Positions 5,083 through 12,515 of a stretch of DNA of 24,395 nucleotides are shown piece after piece. The position numbers and the translations under genes are program-made. The notes under the pieces are model-generated. The model saw nothing but the letters and a program-made list of their open reading frames with translations, ran no database searches and had not been told where the DNA came from. The DNA is from a virus: positions 1-24,395 of the IMG/VR virus record IMGVR_UViG_3300047445_000210. One strand, 5' to 3'. Numbering within the stretch: the stretch's first letter is position 1; each line of letters opens with the position of its first letter.

Positions 5083-5141
5083 TAAACTATCTAAGACTAT
5101 TGAAATGATTGAAGAAAAGCTTTGCAGTAAAAACCCCAAAT

Positions 5142-5217
5142 AACCGGTTCTTTGCAAACAAAAAACCTACCCCAATCGTGCGCGTCTTTTGCAATCAACC
5201 GGTTTCTGCAAAAACCC
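5142..5217. repeat. AACCGGTT repeats in an AT-rich gap
   Basis: The palindrome AACCGGTT occurs at 5142-5149 and 5197-5204, 55 bases apart, about five helical turns. Each copy is followed on the plus strand by a TGCAAA motif and an A run. The second copy overlaps the stop codon of the primase gene. Such paired sites in front of replication genes can be protein-binding sites or part of an origin. Confidence 0.5.
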
Positions 5218-7591
5218 TCGCAACATACCTAGTGCTGGGTCGACCGCCCTTTGCGGTAGAGCTTGTCATCTTGGAGTCTATCAAATCTGTACTCACGAGA
5301 TATTCGATAGCGCCCTTGAAGTCTTGAGGCTTGGCGGCTGCGATGCCCCGCTTTCGTCGCAGAACAGAGAACGAAATTCCATCGCACCCAGCGGACTCGA
5401 TGGCGCTCAAGATGGTCTTGTGCAGCGTCTCGAATTCCGACCCGCTCATATGCTTGCGTACACCGTCATCGATCATGTCGATAGACCGCTGAACGATCGC
5501 GTAGCCATATTCAACGTCTTCTAATTCAACAACGGGATTGCCCGGGTCGCGAGAGATAGCTCGAATGGTGGCAATCTTTAGAGTTTGCTCCGCGGTACGA
5601 CCAACGATACCTTCGTACTCCGGCCTTTCAAACATATAGTCGATTTGCCATTGCTCATATTGCTTCCAACGATCTTCCGCGTCTTCGCCCCAAACGCATA
5701 GGTGCATGGATGGCTTTTGCTTCGCGTCACGCGACGCCGTGATAGCTAGATTGCCCTTGACCGGTGCTGCGGTGTACGCCTTCTTCAATTGCTCCACGAG
5801 CAACGTGGGCGTCTTAAGCAGGCTCTTTCCGTTCTGTCGTTTTGGCTGTGTTGTCGCACCTATGATCGTAAGGCGGGCCATGAAGCCGTCGCCAAAGTTG
5901 GCTTCAGTAATGCCTGCGTAGAACTCTGTTGGCGTTGACATTCCAAGCATTGACACGGTTGGAAACCACACGGGGTCACCGCTGGAGTCCTGCTTGTCGT
6001 CTGCTTTTTCTTTACCGGTCCACACGGCCGTGCTCTTGGAATAAAGCTCCAACAACGATTTTCGAATTGAACGCGCCCAACTTGCTGCATTTTTCCCCGA
6101 CATAGATTGGAAGAGAACGCCGACTTCATCGAACGGCATAACGAAGCACGGTCGACGACGGACAACCTTTTCAATTGCGCTATCGCTGGTTACGTCGTTC
6201 GGCCCAATCAGGTGAGACATTCCGGCGCTGTGCCCCAACATTTCTATTGCGCGTCTCGGGTGATCTTTGCCAAATCCCGGTCCCGCTATCCCGATCATAT
6301 AGATATTCAGACCTAATTCCGTGGGTGTTACATATCTGCGACCGAAGAATGCCGAAAGAAAAGTGATTGACGCGATGGTTGCGAATTCCGGCACTGGTGC
6401 GCGGGAGGTTTCTAGAATCCATTGTGAGATTTCCTCTAACAGCCCACCTTGGTTCGGAAGATAGAACGGGTCTACCTTGCCGCGTGGTGCACCGATCTTG
6501 CTTACGACAGCTTCTATCGACTCAATAAATGGCGCGGGCTCCGGAGCTACTAGCGGCGTTGCAATTTCCTCTTTTTTTGCCATCGCTCGCGCAACGAATC
6601 CGGCAACGTCGAAATTGTCTTCTTTCTCTTCGATGCCAAGTTTTTCGACCAACCACGCCGTTGCGGCGTACAAGTCGCAAGAGTTGCTAGTCATAACCAA
6701 GCTAATCGGCGTGTAGTTCTCGCTCGTTCCCCAATCTGTAATTCCCTTTGGATTAAAAGAAAGAGCTTCACCTTTTGCGTTCGAATTTATTTCAGGGCGC
6801 CAGTGCGCAACGGCACGATATCCATTACCGGCCTTAGCGAGTCCAGTTAGACCGAGCGCCGGAACCCATGCGGAAAGATTCCGAAGCGCCGTGTCGTTGA
6901 TCTTGCGCCAATACGTTTCGCCCTCACCAGCCATCAAGGCGTGGTGCTCTTCGGTCGGCTCGTATCCCCAAGGCTTCAGGACTTCGGCCAGAAGCTCAGC
7001 AATATTATCCGGCAATAACGGCAAGGATTTCTGGTCTACGCCCTCTAGCGTCTCCGTTCCTAGCCAATGATACGGCTGACCAGTATCGGGGTGAATAGTT
7101 GGAGGAAGAACAGTTTGGCGACCATAGGCGAGCAAGTCAACGACACGAATCTGCTTACCAAAGTTGAATCGATCTGGGATGCTGAACGGCTCGCTTACAA
7201 TCGCAGGGCTACCGCGATAGAACGCGCTGAAGCCTTTCTGGCCTCGTTTCTTAACATCACTGTCCGGGATAACTGACAGAACTGCGGCCATCATATCCGG
7301 ATCGTCAGTGTCGATATCGATAACCTTGATGGTCTGATTCAGCGGCAGGCACACGCCTGCATCCGGCCAGTTTCGCCAAAGCTCTGTTTCAATTTCGGTC
7401 GGAAGACGATCGCACCAACGCTGCCACTCGCTAGTACACCACCAATCTTTCATGCTGTAGCTGCCCGGAACCTTACGGCCCGGGAATACTGGAATGACGC
7501 TATAACCGTTGTCGATTAGGCGGTGGGCTGTACGATTGTATGGTGAGTCAATTACCGATGCCACTGAACAATGTTCCCCGCTGCATTCCAA
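5195..7591 (-). CDS. bifunctional primase-polymerase / DUF3987 helicase
   Basis: The N-terminal primase-polymerase domain spans roughly residues 15-210: GRKVPG near 38, acidic VIDIDTDDP (90-98), and GRQTVLPPTIHP (157-168). These match prim-pol proteins of phages and plasmids that make primers at origins. Residues about 370-720 are a DUF3987 helicase-like ATPase, with P-loop GPGFGKDH (437-444; D443 where Ser or Thr is usual) and FDEVG (487-491) as Walker B. At 798 residues it has a typical length for the fused family. The first 15 codons overlap the preceding nuclease gene, so an internal GTG near 7564 is an alternative start. It is the main left-arm replication protein. Confidence 0.88.
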   Translation of the reverse strand: MECSGEHCSVASVIDSPYNRTAHRLIDNGYSVIPVFPGRKVPGSYSMKDWWCTSEWQRWCDRLPTEIETELWRNWPDAGVCLPLNQTIKVIDIDTDDPDMMAAVLSVIPDSDVKKRGQKGFSAFYRGSPAIVSEPFSIPDRFNFGKQIRVVDLLAYGRQTVLPPTIHPDTGQPYHWLGTETLEGVDQKSLPLLPDNIAELLAEVLKPWGYEPTEEHHALMAGEGETYWRKINDTALRNLSAWVPALGLTGLAKAGNGYRAVAHWRPEINSNAKGEALSFNPKGITDWGTSENYTPISLVMTSNSCDLYAATAWLVEKLGIEEKEDNFDVAGFVARAMAKKEEIATPLVAPEPAPFIESIEAVVSKIGAPRGKVDPFYLPNQGGLLEEISQWILETSRAPVPEFATIASITFLSAFFGRRYVTPTELGLNIYMIGIAGPGFGKDHPRRAIEMLGHSAGMSHLIGPNDVTSDSAIEKVVRRRPCFVMPFDEVGVLFQSMSGKNAASWARSIRKSLLELYSKSTAVWTGKEKADDKQDSSGDPVWFPTVSMLGMSTPTEFYAGITEANFGDGFMARLTIIGATTQPKRQNGKSLLKTPTLLVEQLKKAYTAAPVKGNLAITASRDAKQKPSMHLCVWGEDAEDRWKQYEQWQIDYMFERPEYEGIVGRTAEQTLKIATIRAISRDPGNPVVELEDVEYGYAIVQRSIDMIDDGVRKHMSGSEFETLHKTILSAIESAGCDGISFSVLRRKRGIAAAKPQDFKGAIEYLVSTDLIDSKMTSSTAKGGRPSTRYVARVFAETG

Positions 7592-7950
7592 TGAGATTCA
7601 GAATCGTCAAAAGTAAATTCGTCCCACCAACCACGCCAGTTTATCCAGCATTGATCTGGTGTGAGTCCACACAGCAATATTCCAGCGGTGCCATTCCCAA
7701 CAAAATACTTGAACATTTTGTCTGCGGTCGAATGATCAAATGACGTAATAGGTTTGACCTCAACGAATTCCGGATGAATACCCCAATGAATAAGGAAGTC
7801 CGGAGACCATCCGCCGAAGTCAATCGGCTCATACACCCACTTGTATTCGTAAGAATCAAAGAAACACGCCCACCTCGCTTCAAGACGTGAACGGAAATTG
7901 ACTCCGCGGTACGTTGTAGGCTTAGCTCTGATGTCGTACTTTACAGTCAC
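7552..7950 (-). CDS. PD-(D/E)XK nuclease-like phage protein (132 aa)
   Basis: The pattern YRGVNFRSRLEARWACFFD, then YEPIDFGGWSPDF, then PEFVEVKP is that of a widespread phage protein with a restriction-endonuclease-like core. E29 of RLEARWA is the first acidic residue, the D of PDF the second, and E-V-K the catalytic pair. The length is complete for the family. The substrate is unknown; nucleic-acid cleavage or repair during replication is likely. It overlaps the primase start by 40 bases and its upstream neighbour by 4. Confidence 0.75.
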   Translation of the reverse strand: MTVKYDIRAKPTTYRGVNFRSRLEARWACFFDSYEYKWVYEPIDFGGWSPDFLIHWGIHPEFVEVKPITSFDHSTADKMFKYFVGNGTAGILLCGLTPDQCWINWRGWWDEFTFDDSESHWNAAGNIVQWHR

Positions 7951-8144
7951 TCTACTTTCCTTGTGACCTTGTCGTTATTTGCTGACTCGTTATCTAACGG
8001 CGGCGTATCAAGTAAGATACGCAACTCCTCCATTTCCCTACGAACGTGCATGACCTGATGTAGACAAAAGTCATAAACATCCGGCATATTCTTTAGATAT
8101 CGGTCTACCTCAAAAATCGCATCGTGCATTACATCTGATATCAT
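7947..8144 (-). CDS. hypothetical protein (65 aa)
   Basis: The ATG at 8144 has GGAGGTG 5 bases upstream, the best Shine-Dalgarno of this region; longer readings from 8246 lack one. The product is helical and acidic (DAIFEVDRYLKNMPDVYDF, then RREMEELRILLD). Family not recognised. It is expressed between the HD hydrolase and the nuclease-like gene. Confidence 0.65.
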   Translation of the reverse strand: MISDVMHDAIFEVDRYLKNMPDVYDFCLHQVMHVRREMEELRILLDTPPLDNESANNDKVTRKVE

Positions 8145-8190
8145 AGAAACACCTCCCTTATTTCCGTAGCTGTCACTATTAGAATCGTGG

Positions 8191-8625
8191 TCACAGACAC
8201 GCCTTAAGCTCCAAATAGAATTCGTGATACCGCACCATGCGAGCAACGTCCTTTTCAGTAACGCCCTTCAGGCGCTTGATGTCGCTGTTATGCCGAAGGT
8301 CTGACATCTTCACGCGGATAGCGTCGGGGTTGGTCTTGACCCATTCTCGGTATGTTGCTTCCGACATACCTTCCCATTTGGTAAGGTCGCGGATTCCATT
8401 TCCGATACGATCACCAAACAGATTTCGAATCTCGCTTTCCGTCGTGCTCGTATCCTCCAACAGATCATGCCCGACCGCGATGCATTGCAACTCTTCATCG
8501 TCGGTGTGAAGCTTGTGCATCACGGCCAGCGGATGAAGAATGTACGGCCTCCCGCCCTTGTCGAATTGGCCCGCGTGTCGCTCTGTCGCGAGCGAAATCA
8601 TTTTCGACAACATCTCGCCGTTCAT
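8191..8625 (-). CDS. RelA/SpoT-type HD phosphohydrolase
   Basis: This 144-residue protein is a stand-alone HD domain of the ppGpp-hydrolase class. H17, H31 and H53-D54 (AVGHDLLEDT) form the metal site, and VKMSDLRHNSD (105-115) is the conserved nucleotide-side motif with D109. Family members cleave the 3' pyrophosphate of (p)ppGpp; stand-alone small ones include MESH1-type hydrolases. No synthetase domain is present. I chose the Met at 8625 because a GGGGGATGG tract precedes it. In a phage it could damp the stringent response or remove an alarmone-based defence, which is inference. Confidence 0.85.
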   Translation of the reverse strand: MNGEMLSKMISLATERHAGQFDKGGRPYILHPLAVMHKLHTDDEELQCIAVGHDLLEDTSTTESEIRNLFGDRIGNGIRDLTKWEGMSEATYREWVKTNPDAIRVKMSDLRHNSDIKRLKGVTEKDVARMVRYHEFYLELKACL

Positions 8626-8675
8626 TTTCCATCCCCCAAAAGCAGAAATCGCCAGCATGCGAATGCATGCCAGCG

Positions 8676-8966
8676 CTATGACTGTGCTCTGTAATCGTCA
8701 ATTACTTCCTGCACCAACTGATTCAGAATCTGACTCTCCGCATTCTCCGCGACAATGCGTTCAATTTCATCAATCACTTCGTTTGCCGTCTTCGCTGGCG
8801 GGTCTATGTCCGCTTTCTTCGCCTGCTCCCAACCTTCAAGCCAATCCGCCCGGTGGAATTGCGCAATCCAACTCGCACCGATCTTGTACGGGCAGCGCTC
8901 TTCAGCATCGCCGCCGCGGTAGTACGCGTTGCGGCCTTCGCGGCGGTAGCGTGAGGGGCTGGCCAT
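8676..8966 (-). CDS. RMF/CrpP-like domain protein (96 aa)
   Basis: Residues about 10-45 follow the ribosome-modulation-factor/CrpP pattern: GRNAYYRGGDAEERCPY, then FHRADWLEGWEQA. RMF dimerises idle ribosomes; CrpP-type proteins share the fold and have been linked to ciprofloxacin tolerance, while many phage copies are uncharacterised. The C-terminal half is an acidic helix (ANEVIDEIERIVAENAES) absent from RMF. The start overlaps the preceding stop as TAATG. Fold similarity is reasonably clear; the target is not. Confidence 0.7.
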   Translation of the reverse strand: MASPSRYRREGRNAYYRGGDAEERCPYKIGASWIAQFHRADWLEGWEQAKKADIDPPAKTANEVIDEIERIVAENAESQILNQLVQEVIDDYRAQS

Positions 8967-9145
8967 TAGCGATTGACCATTTCGTCAGGATCGAATCCGA
9001 ACCTTAGGCACAATTCACGTGAGTAAGACGAGCCCAATACGAACACATCCATAACGGCGACCCAGCGATAATGCTTTCTGCCATGGTTCTTACTTCTGCA
9101 ATTCGTTATGGCACGCCGCAGCAGATCGTCATCAGTTATGTTCAC
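8966..9145 (-). CDS. hypothetical protein (59 aa)
   Basis: The GTG start overlaps the zinc-ribbon gene stop (GTGA), with AGGAG 8 bases upstream. The frame fills the gap exactly up to the RMF-like gene (TAATG). The product is basic in its first half (LLRRAITNCRSKNHGRKHYRW) and hydrophobic in the middle. Family not recognised. Confidence 0.6.
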   Translation of the reverse strand: MNITDDDLLRRAITNCRSKNHGRKHYRWVAVMDVFVLGSSYSRELCLRFGFDPDEMVNR

Positions 9146-9495
9146 TTCGCCATCTCCTCAAAAGCTGTTTTCATCGCGTCTTCGTATCCGCCCATGAACT
9201 TCGCGAAGAACCCAACGAACTGAAACTGATTCAGTTCAGCTAGGTCCGTCTGCCCGATGCTATCGAGGTACGCACCGGCTGCTTCGCCGCCCTTCTGCAT
9301 CGCGTGTGTTTCGTAGATGTCGAATTGTTTTTTGGTCAACGATGCGGCCTCTTGCATGAACTGTGCGCAGTGATCGCAAAACCACTTGATTGGAAACGTT
9401 GGAGATGCCCTGTAACCGATGTTGTAGTGTCTGCGTTTGCAGACTCGGCAGGCGCCTACAGGGCCGATGTCAGCGGCGCGTTGAGATAGTCCCAT
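9142..9495 (-). CDS. zinc-ribbon protein (117 aa)
   Basis: Two CxxC knuckles, C16-C19 and C40-C43 (WFCDHC), form a treble-clef or zinc-ribbon head. A helical C-terminal half follows (residues about 48-117). The arrangement recalls small phage proteins of unknown function that carry an N-terminal zinc ribbon. DNA or protein binding is likely but unproven. Its first 13 codons overlap the preceding 68-residue gene in another frame. Confidence 0.68.
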   Translation of the reverse strand: MGLSQRAADIGPVGACRVCKRRHYNIGYRASPTFPIKWFCDHCAQFMQEAASLTKKQFDIYETHAMQKGGEAAGAYLDSIGQTDLAELNQFQFVGFFAKFMGGYEDAMKTAFEEMAK

Positions 9496-9662
9496 TTATT
9501 GGTTGTCCAATTCCACGCCGTGTACCCATCTCGGTACGGTACTTGTCTGAATTTGCCACGCTTGAAATACACAGCGTTCGTCTGCAACGTCGGGCAGCTT
9601 CTCGCGTGCTTGCCTTCCTCGTGGCCGCAGCTAGCACAGTCGGTGGCTTTATCTCCCCACAT
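9456..9662 (-). CDS. Cys-rich small protein (68 aa)
   Basis: The N-terminus has C9, C12, H14, H19 and C23, a possible metal site. The rest is rich in aromatic residues (YRDGYTAWNWTTNKWDYL). The ATG overlaps the stop of the 38-residue membrane peptide (TGATG), and its 3' end overlaps the zinc-ribbon gene by 40 bases. Family not recognised. The overlap length lowers confidence a little. Confidence 0.55.
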   Translation of the reverse strand: MWGDKATDCASCGHEEGKHARSCPTLQTNAVYFKRGKFRQVPYRDGYTAWNWTTNKWDYLNAPLTSAL

Positions 9663-9778
9663 CAGACTAGGACCACGAGAACGATAAGTAGAAGCGGGAT
9701 GCCGTAGGGCGTAAGGCCAAGCGCCAGTGCGCCAAGGTTGGCTAGCACGTCACCAAAGGTGCGGTTGGGAATGAGCAT
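9662..9778 (-). CDS. small membrane protein (38 aa)
   Basis: The start and stop are shared with neighbours as TGATG on both sides, which supports translation by coupling. After a polar N-terminus (LIPNRTFGDVLANLG), one long hydrophobic stretch (IPLLLIVLVVLV) runs to the C-terminus, so it should be a single-span membrane peptide. Family unknown. Confidence 0.6.
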   Translation of the reverse strand: MLIPNRTFGDVLANLGALALGLTPYGIPLLLIVLVVLV

Positions 9779-10344
9779 CAGGTTGCACGCTGTGGGCGCG
9801 AATGTGCGAGAGCGGCATGGCGCAGCCGCTCGACTACGGCGATAAACGAACCTCGCAGCACCACAGTCCCGCCGCTGTCTTTTCCGGCCACGGCGTTGTC
9901 ATCAACAGCAAGCAGCACGTCATTTATCGCAGTTTGCAGGGTATCTGGCACTTCCTGCGGTACTGCTGGCATGTGGCCGATCAGTTCAAGGACGAACTCA
10001 AGGCTCCGCTTGCGACCCTCGTAGAACCGTTCATTGCCCCATTGGGTCTTGTTCTCTGGATTGCGGTTTGCTGCGATGGTGTCTAGGGCACCTTGGCAAT
10101 CGGTCAGTTCGCGCTTTATCTCGCCCTCGATCCCGGCAGAAGAGCATTGAACCGGGGCGATCTTCAACAACTGCCCCATCGTCTCACACAGTTCGGGGCT
10201 GGCCTGCAACGCCGCAACAGCCTCGCCAATGTCGACAACGATTGCACCGGCATTCACGAGCCGTTCGCAGTCGGAGCGGAAAGAACTGTGTCCGCAGTAT
10301 TCCGCTAGCATGTCTTCGTAGATCGCTTCTTGCGCTTCGTTCAT
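9778..10344 (-). CDS. hypothetical protein (188 aa)
   Basis: A mostly helical protein with four cysteines, including CGHSSFRSDCERL near the N-terminus, and a C-terminal RERLRHAALAHSR-like basic end. Start by ATGA overlap with the 24-residue membrane peptide. I do not recognise a family; similar-length helical phage proteins in early operons are usually uncharacterised. The frame is long, well placed and contains no competing frame of the same quality. Confidence 0.75.
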   Translation of the reverse strand: MNEAQEAIYEDMLAEYCGHSSFRSDCERLVNAGAIVVDIGEAVAALQASPELCETMGQLLKIAPVQCSSAGIEGEIKRELTDCQGALDTIAANRNPENKTQWGNERFYEGRKRSLEFVLELIGHMPAVPQEVPDTLQTAINDVLLAVDDNAVAGKDSGGTVVLRGSFIAVVERLRHAALAHSRPQRAT

Positions 10345-10415
10345 GACGCCACCTTATCAATTAGGAAACATGCGATTACCGCAAGGAAGAGCGACCACCC
10401 TACAATCTTGCTCAC
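10341..10415 (-). CDS. tiny membrane peptide (24 aa)
   Basis: GTG starts inside the methyltransferase stop (GTGA) and the TGA overlaps the next ATG (ATGA), so the frame bridges two genes exactly. The peptide (MSKIVGWSLFLAVIACFLI, then four residues) is a single hydrophobic span. It shares this design with the tiny peptides at 52-117, 406-510, 507-572 and 9662-9778. Confidence 0.5.
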   Translation of the reverse strand: MSKIVGWSLFLAVIACFLIDKVAS

Positions 10416-11137
10416 GCCGCCTTCGCAATCGCGTCTTCAAGGTCGATTTGCGCGTTATCGTTGGCAGGCTTCAAAGCCAGCCGCTTCTTCGCTACATTGT
10501 AGTAATCGCTATCGATCTCGATACCGACGAAGCGTCGACCGATGTTCTGGCAAGCAACGCCCGTGGTGCCGCTGCCCATGAACGGGTCAAGCACCTTCCA
10601 TCCGGGCTTCGTTGAATTGCCAACGTAGCGCTGCATCAACTCAACCGGCTTTTCAGTTGGATGCATCTTGCCGCGGGGGTTGTCGCATTCGAACGACTGC
10701 TTATCGCCGGGGTTGTTGATCGGACGCGCCGGGGGTTTGTAGAAGTACAGAACGATTTCCGTATCCTTCATGTACCAACGCGAAGGCGTGCAGTTGTTCT
10801 TGATCCACGGAAGCATGCCGTGAAATTTGAATCCGACATCCTCTGCCGCGTTCAGCATCTCGCAAAGCGTGATGTTGTTGGTCATGAAATACGCATCACG
10901 GCCCGTCCTCAGCACGCGGTAGCACTCCGCGAGGTAGTCAGCCGGCTTGATGCTGTTGTGCTTGAAAATCTTTCCGTCGTTTTTGGCGAGAATTCCGGTT
11001 GGCCTGCCGTCATCAGCGCCGATGTTCGAACCGCCAGATATCACCTTGAACGGCGGGTCTGTCAGGATCAGGTCGACGCTGGCAGCTTTCATGCTGGCCA
11101 TGGTGGCGATTGCATCGCCTAGGATAAGATCGGTCAT
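10412..11137 (-). CDS. DNA methyltransferase, beta class (N4-C or N6-A)
   Basis: Catalytic motif IV DPPF (residues 27-30) comes before the S-adenosylmethionine motif DPFMGSGTTG (184-193), the order of beta-class amino-methyltransferases. The size (241 residues) suits a solitary phage enzyme without a restriction partner. GKMHPTEKPVELM (157-169) is a conserved family segment. DPPF suggests adenine or cytosine amino-group methylation; specificity cannot be read. It probably protects phage DNA from host restriction. The tail carries PANDN (224-228), a motif shared with three other proteins of this window. Confidence 0.92.
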   Translation of the reverse strand: MTDLILGDAIATMASMKAASVDLILTDPPFKVISGGSNIGADDGRPTGILAKNDGKIFKHNSIKPADYLAECYRVLRTGRDAYFMTNNITLCEMLNAAEDVGFKFHGMLPWIKNNCTPSRWYMKDTEIVLYFYKPPARPINNPGDKQSFECDNPRGKMHPTEKPVELMQRYVGNSTKPGWKVLDPFMGSGTTGVACQNIGRRFVGIEIDSDYYNVAKKRLALKPANDNAQIDLEDAIAKAA

Positions 11138-11304
11138 CGCGGAGCGACCGTGGCGTTAGGATACGGTGCATGGGGGTAGGCCGTGCCAGCCGGCACGAAA
11201 ACCATCGTCTCACGTGCGCTCGTGCTCACGAGATAGAGCCAGCCACCCGGGACGGCTAACCGCGAAGTGTGGTACGGCGTGACGTTCAATACTTCCCAAT
11301 TCAT
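11134..11304 (-). CDS. hypothetical protein (56 aa)
   Basis: The ATG has AAGGAGATGTG immediately upstream, and the TGA overlaps the methyltransferase start (ATGA). The sequence begins MNWEVLNVTPYHTSRLAVPG and continues with beta-type segments (GWLYLVSTSARETMVFVPAG), so a small beta-sheet protein is likely. Family not recognised. Confidence 0.72.
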   Translation of the reverse strand: MNWEVLNVTPYHTSRLAVPGGWLYLVSTSARETMVFVPAGTAYPHAPYPNATVAPR

Positions 11305-11465
11305 CACATCTCCTTCGTAGTTGGATGTTGCTCAATCGGCACGACGCAGAAACCGTTGTCCGATAGCTCTGCGATGAACTGATCAACATCAAATGACGGA
11401 TCACGATCACGATGAATCACTGAGCTTCGCGCTTCTGCGTTTTTGATCGCTTCTCGCATTTCCAT
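11304..11465 (-). CDS. hypothetical protein (53 aa)
   Basis: AGGAGG lies 5 bases before the ATG at 11465. The stop overlaps the next gene as TGATG. The product is a charged N-terminal helix (MEMREAIKNAEAR) followed by an alternating region ending FCVVPIEQHPTTKEM. A longer open reading upstream runs through a structured non-coding stretch and is not supported. It is the first gene downstream of that stretch. Confidence 0.68.
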   Translation of the reverse strand: MEMREAIKNAEARSSVIHRDRDPSFDVDQFIAELSDNGFCVVPIEQHPTTKEM

Positions 11466-11898
11466 TTCCACCTCCTCTAAAAATCTGGCGTACAGCCCCA
11501 TCCTAAAGCGTTGCAGGCAGCACCCGAAGGTCGTACCTCGCCCCTTTGAAGAGCTTGCAACAACACGCTGCACACATTGGCCCGCAACACTAATGCGAAG
11601 CCCCCGATAGTCCGTGACGCCTAGCTTCGTCCGACCACCTGTCGCCGTCCTAGTGCTAGGATCAGGCGACCGCTTCCGTAGCCCGCTTGGGGGCAATTGA
11701 TGACTCCACTTCGCAGGACTCGCTAGCAGCCTACGAAACACCGTGTTGATTCACGCGCTGGCGTACCGATCCTGTTTCCCTTGCGGGCGATCTAGCCGCG
11801 GCCGGAGTCGACCGATTAAGACGTGCGCTACTCCGCTCTAGCTTCCGCCAGTGATATCCAGTGATGCCACACCGGCCACGGCTACTAGCGCACGTCTA
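11466..11898 (-). ncRNA. structured non-coding region, possible novel RNA
   Basis: About 430 bases with no credible gene but many strong inverted repeats. TAGCGCACGTCT (11886-11897) pairs perfectly with AGACGTGCGCTA (11819-11830) and encloses a CCGGTG/CACTGG stem and two copies of ATCACTGG. GTCGCC...GGCGAC (11641-11670) encloses TCCTA/TAGGA. GCTTGCAAC (11553-11561) pairs with GTTGCAGGC (11510-11518) around a further hairpin. The first stem starts 1 base after the stop of the upstream gene. It does not match a class I can name. A transcript-embedded regulatory RNA or 3' structured trailer is inferred. Confidence 0.45.
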
Positions 11899-12111
11899 TT
11901 AGAAATCTGAAATCACGGAGTACATCATCCCACCGAATAACATCGCCATCCCACCAAGGAATCCAATCAGGCCGATACACAAAAGCCAATCGACTGAACC
12001 CCAAGGCACGTCTACGACTGAGCCTGTGCAGATGTTGTGAATATGATTCACGCCGAAGTCGGTTGATTCTTTTAGGCACTTCGCAAGGTTGACATTCAAG
12101 TCTTCGGTCAT
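11899..12111 (-). CDS. small membrane protein (70 aa)
   Basis: AGGAAACGAA precedes the ATG. Residues 1-40 are soluble with three cysteine or histidine-rich points (NHIHNICTG). Residues 42-68 form a strong transmembrane segment (LLCIGLIGFLGGMAMLFGG). The C-terminus is short and would face the opposite side. Family not recognised. Exclusion or holin-type functions are possible from its position near the immunity region but are not supported by motifs. It is bracketed by an 18-bp inverted repeat upstream and a structured RNA stretch downstream. Confidence 0.65.
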   Translation of the reverse strand: MTEDLNVNLAKCLKESTDFGVNHIHNICTGSVVDVPWGSVDWLLCIGLIGFLGGMAMLFGGMMYSVISDF

Positions 12112-12127
12112 TTCGTTTCCTCGTCTG

Positions 12128-12201
12128 TACTTACTGAAGCCGTTTCGATCGCTGCAGCGAACCGGGCGATTACATCCCGGGCAAAACGGCTTCAGTAAGT
12201 A
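12128..12201. repeat. 18-bp perfect inverted repeat
   Basis: TACTTACTGAAGCCGTTT (12128-12145) is repeated exactly in inverse orientation at 12184-12201. The 38-base centre can fold further (CGCTGCAGCG; CCGGG/CCCGG). It lies in the leader of the 70-residue membrane protein gene, about 17 bases before its start. No T run follows on either side. Possible roles are an attenuator, an RNase processing site or a recombinase or terminus site. Confidence 0.8.
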
Positions 12202-12515
12202 AAGGTGCGGTCTTTCCCGCCGTCACACATCTAGGCGCCCCGTGTTCGGGCCAGTTCTAAAAGATCAGTCTTTTTCATCTAAGCCCCGGCTTGACGGGGA
12301 CTGCATACATAAAGAGGAGTTCTGTTAGAGCTTCATGAGAGCACCTACTTTGTTGCGAGTTCTTTGGGTTTCAATCGTCAACTTCGTTTTTCAATTTACG
12401 GGTTTACAGTGTGATACCTAGAACGGGACAACCTCCTATGTTTGGCGTGTTGCTCGCGTCGGCTTCCTTAATCCACCAACCGCGAAGTTGCCTCACGCTT
12501 CGTGTACTCACGCCG
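12202..12515 (-). other. non-coding stretch with a possible 15-codon peptide
   Basis: No full gene is seen. On the minus strand a 15-codon frame (MKKTDLLELARTRGA, 12231-12278) starts 5 bases after a CCCCG/CGGGG hairpin (12282-12299) and resembles the N-terminus of a small helical regulator, so it may be a leader peptide or a remnant. An AGGAGG without a usable start lies near 12440. An AT-stem hairpin with a T run (near 12260-12275) could act as a weak terminator on either strand. Confidence 0.35.

Noticed and set aside
11466-11741. Long upstream extension of the 53-residue gene
   Set aside because: It runs through strong inverted repeats with poor codon character; AGGAGG at the internal ATG defines the real start.
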